Positions 43,768 through 43,823 of a DNA stretch of 43,823 nt are shown piece by piece. Position 1 is the stretch's first letter. Each line of letters opens with the position of its first letter. The notes beneath the pieces were generated by a model. It was given only the letters and a program-made list of their open reading frames with translations. It was not told the DNA's origin and did not search any database. Source of the stretch: M55B167 sp046482825 (GTDB taxonomy: Bacteria > Verrucomicrobiota > Kiritimatiellia > RFP12 > UBA1067); the NCBI GenBank assembly GCA_046482825.1, contig JAWOEI010000039.1:1-43823 (forward strand). The letters run 5' to 3'. Both the position numbers and the translations under genes were made by a program.

Positions 43768-43823
43768 GATCAACCGCGTCGCGAACAGTTATGACACTGA
43801 TGCGCCGGCGCGCAAATTGTTCT

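Larger units (their letters stand above)
43425..43823. other. Non-coding right edge with tandem promoters and a structured segment
   Basis: This 399-bp stretch holds no coding frame I can support. The part from 43425 to 43600 is AT-rich and probably contains the promoter of the leftward parvulin gene. From 43618 there is a strong rightward promoter, a GC-rich hairpin, an AT hairpin and a second promoter-like pair, described separately. The gene they serve lies beyond the window. Confidence 0.5.

Noticed and set aside
1..43823. CRISPR arrays, tRNA or rRNA genes
   Set aside because: No regularly spaced repeat array and no tRNA cloverleaf or conserved rRNA segment was recognised by reading. A covariance search would be more sensitive.

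Overview
The window reads like a chromosomal segment of a PVC-superphylum bacterium, most likely from the Kiritimatiellota/Lentisphaerota neighbourhood. This is an inference from protein types, since no rRNA is present: secreted Gfo/Idh/MocA proteins, a HEAT plus FG-GAP protein, a LamG protein, a XylR-type AraC regulator, a pyrophosphate-type phosphofructokinase and a REP-associated tyrosine transposase. No tRNA, rRNA or CRISPR array was found inside the window.

Layout. 1-880: the first codons of a leftward gene, a set of palindromic 9-mers including a perfect 32-bp palindrome, and a broken gene that begins exactly at the palindrome edge. 1.08-5.14 kb: a Tat-exported oxidoreductase-like protein and a HEAT/FG-GAP secreted protein. 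5.2-16.3 kb: a divergent carbohydrate-use locus. Leftward are a XylR-like regulator and a GH27 alpha-galactosidase, overlapping by 8 nt. Rightward are a mannose-6-phosphate-isomerase-like protein, a ROK kinase, a clan GH-A type glycosidase and a LamG protein, tightly packed. Between the two arms lies a 22-bp-spaced direct repeat that is a good candidate operator. By eye this block is more GC-rich than the DNA to its right. The set suggests use of a galactose- and mannose-containing polymer such as galactomannan (inference). 16.3-17.6 kb: a REP-like triple hairpin and a decayed alpha/beta-hydrolase.

17.6-36.5 kb is mostly housekeeping with several unusual accessory proteins: a membrane-anchored coiled-coil protein, a NYN nuclease-like protein with two tandem zinc ribbons, a polyprenyl synthase behind a Ser/Arg-rich secreted protein, a second Gfo/Idh/MocA protein, folate one-carbon genes (5-formyl-THF cyclo-ligase, fhs), an EIIA-like protein plus CPA2 antiporter pair, purM, a pyrimidine nucleoside phosphorylase, a LUD protein, a DUF721/DciA-like protein, a PPi-type phosphofructokinase, and pssA plus psd for phosphatidylethanolamine synthesis.

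36.5-39.5 kb: a secreted glycosidase-like protein that appears to stop inside its catalytic barrel, next to a RAYT transposase with a 16-bp tandem repeat at its end. 39.7-43.4 kb: ComM/YifB, an OppF/DppF-type ATPase and a parvulin-type lipoprotein. The right edge carries a strong promoter followed by a sequence that folds into a compact hairpin, possibly a small RNA or the leader of a stable-RNA operon beyond the window. The most interesting unexplained items are this structured leader, the palindromic site at the left edge, the degenerate P-loop/isomerase fusion and the NYN/zinc-ribbon protein.
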